From JACDBE01 sp963714055 (GTDB taxonomy: Bacteria; Actinomycetota; Acidimicrobiia; Spongiisociales; UBA5794), in contig OY970227.1 of the NCBI GenBank assembly GCA_963714055.1, forward strand, positions 186,001 through 250,000: a stretch of DNA of 64,000 bases. The letters are read 5' to 3'. The position numbers and the translations under genes are program-made. Below are positions 62,954-64,000 of the stretch, piece by piece; the first letter of the stretch is position 1; each line of letters begins with the position of its first letter. The notes beneath the pieces were generated by a model, which saw only the letters and a list, made by a program, of their open reading frames with translations, made no database searches and was not told where the DNA came from.

Positions 62954-64000
62954 CTACTCGAAGGCGCTGATCCCGGTGATCGCCTGGCCGAGCACCAGCG
63001 TGTGGATCTCGTTGGTGCCCTCGTAGGTGTACACCGACTCGAGGTTGTTCATGTGGCGGACCACCGGGTACTCGAGGGTGATGCCGTTGGCCCCGAGCAC
63101 CCCTCGGGCCTGGCGGGCGACATCGAGCGCCATCCGCACGTTGTCGAGCTTGCCGAAGTTGACGTGGGTCGGATCGAGGGTGCCGTCGTCCTTCTTGCGG
63201 CCGATGTGCAACGCCAGCAGCGTGCCCCGGTTCACCGCCACCATCATCTCCACCAACGTCCTCTGGATGAGCTGGAACGAGGCGATCGGCCTGCCGAACT
63301 GGTGCCGCTCCCCGGCGTATGCCAGCGCCGCCTCGTAGCACGCCCGGGCGGCGCCCACCGCACCGAAGAGGATCCCGAACCGCGCCTCGTTCAGGCAGGA
63401 GAGGGGGCCCTTGAGCCCGACCACATCGGGGAGCACGGCGTCGGCGGGCAGTCGCACGTCGTCGAGCACCAGCTCGGACGTCACCGAGGCCCGCAGCGAC
63501 AGCTTGCGGTGGATCAGGTTGGCGGTGAAGCCGGCGGTGTCGGCGGGGACGATGAAGCCTCGGATGCCGTCATCGGTTTGGGCCCACACGACCGCAACGT
63601 CGGCCAGGTTGCCGTTGGTGATCCACATCTTGGTCCCGTTGAGCACCCAGTCATCGCCATCGCGTCGTGCCGCCGTCCGCATGCTCCCCGGGTCCGACCC
63701 GGAATCGGGCTCGGTGAGGCCGAAACAGCCGATGGCCTCACCGGCGGCCATGGCGGGGAGCCATTGCTGCTTCTGCTCCTCCGACCCGAACCGCCAGATG
63801 GGGAACATCGCCAGCGACCCCTGGACCGAAACGAAGCTGCGCACTCCGCTGTCTCCCGCCTCCAGCTCGAGGCAGGCGAGCCCGTAGGCGACGGCGCTGG
63901 TCCCGGCACAGCCGTAGCCGTCGAGGTGCATCCCGAGCAGCCCCATGGCCGCCATCTCCTTGACCAGCTCCTTGGGGAACGTGCCCGCTTCGAACCACTC
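62954..64000 (-). CDS. Acyl-CoA dehydrogenase, glutaryl-CoA dehydrogenase-like, 5' end outside window
   Basis: 349 residues visible; the N-terminus lies beyond the right edge, and EWFEAGTFPKELVKEMAAMG is the first visible stretch. GMHLDGYGCAGTSAVAYGLA, FVSVQGSLAMFPIWRFGSEE, IGCFGLTEPDSGSDPGSMRT and TYEGTNEIHTLVLGQAITGI are hallmarks of the glutaryl-CoA dehydrogenase subfamily, with RHQFGRPIASFQLIQ and the catalytic Glu in YEGTNE. Such enzymes oxidise and decarboxylate glutaryl-CoA from lysine, tryptophan or aromatic breakdown. It converges on the zinc-peptidase gene. Confidence 0.94.
   Translation of the reverse strand, partial: EWFEAGTFPKELVKEMAAMGLLGMHLDGYGCAGTSAVAYGLACLELEAGDSGVRSFVSVQGSLAMFPIWRFGSEEQKQQWLPAMAAGEAIGCFGLTEPDSGSDPGSMRTAARRDGDDWVLNGTKMWITNGNLADVAVVWAQTDDGIRGFIVPADTAGFTANLIHRKLSLRASVTSELVLDDVRLPADAVLPDVVGLKGPLSCLNEARFGILFGAVGAARACYEAALAYAGERHQFGRPIASFQLIQRTLVEMMVAVNRGTLLALHIGRKKDDGTLDPTHVNFGKLDNVRMALDVARQARGVLGANGITLEYPVVRHMNNLESVYTYEGTNEIHTLVLGQAITGISAFE

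Overview
The window is about 70% G+C chromosomal DNA from an actinobacterium. Supporting signs are the paaABCDE gene order, an OsmC protein, a mycothiol-dependent maleylpyruvate-isomerase-type protein, an ATP-dependent DNA ligase of the actinobacterial type, many GTG and TTG starts, and genes chained by 4-base ATGA or GTGA overlaps. The mix of PFOR, PPDK, acyl-CoA carboxylase, acyl-CoA dehydrogenases and heliorhodopsin-like sequence suggests Acidimicrobiia or a relative. That placement is an inference. No rRNA, tRNA, CRISPR array or insertion sequence was seen.

Layout. 0-7.7 kb (minus): nifJ, a dihydroorotate-dehydrogenase-like gene, ppdK and a histidine phosphatase cut by the left edge, a pyruvate/PEP module. 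7.9-10.5 kb (plus): a polar amino-acid ABC importer. 10.6-12.7 kb: DUF2087, SURF1 and AlaX proteins. 12.7-16.4 kb: the phenylacetyl-CoA epoxidase operon paaABCDE behind a perfect dyad that fits the PaaR operator consensus. 16.4-18.2 kb: HAD and VOC proteins and a VapBC-type toxin-antitoxin pair. 18.2-27.1 kb (minus): lemA, DUF2207, pgi, hutU, hutF, hutI and def, of which pgi to def are joined by 4-base overlaps. 27.5-34.7 kb (minus): a compact histidine biosynthesis operon hisG-C-B-H-F-(A-I-E)-D plus a peroxiredoxin, headed by a His-rich leader peptide and attenuator. HisA, HisI and HisE are fused in one chain. A histidinol-phosphate phosphatase is not present. 34.7-39.3 kb: small enzymes, a UvrA2-type ATPase, two dyads and a cupin. 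39.5-45.2 kb (minus): a very large regulator with winged-helix/BTAD, cyclase-like, Ser/Thr kinase, STAND NTPase, membrane and WD40 modules. 45.3-46.8 kb: a lower-GC stretch with an unrecognised gene and a MazF-type toxin-antitoxin pair. 46.8-53.7 kb: DinB, OsmC and DsbA-like proteins, a two-subunit acyl-CoA carboxylase and an HtrA-like lipoprotein protease. 54-64 kb: DNA ligase, a protein matching only the last three helices of heliorhodopsin, an NAD-binding/DUF2867 protein, a TrkA-type channel, a secreted beta-helix protein, two acyl-CoA dehydrogenases and a zinc peptidase.

Histidine synthesis and histidine breakdown lie within 12 kb of each other on the same strand. Synthesis looks controlled by ribosome-mediated attenuation. 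Aromatic (phenylacetate), fatty-acid and branched or isoprenoid acyl-CoA breakdown are all represented, with SURF1 pointing to aerobic respiration.

Caution: six genes (pgi, hisH, the cupin, the large regulator twice, the biotin carboxylase subunit, the DUF2867 protein) are interrupted by one-base frame changes while both halves stay well conserved. I read most of these as leftover sequencing errors, so the affected genes are described as intact proteins with the break noted.
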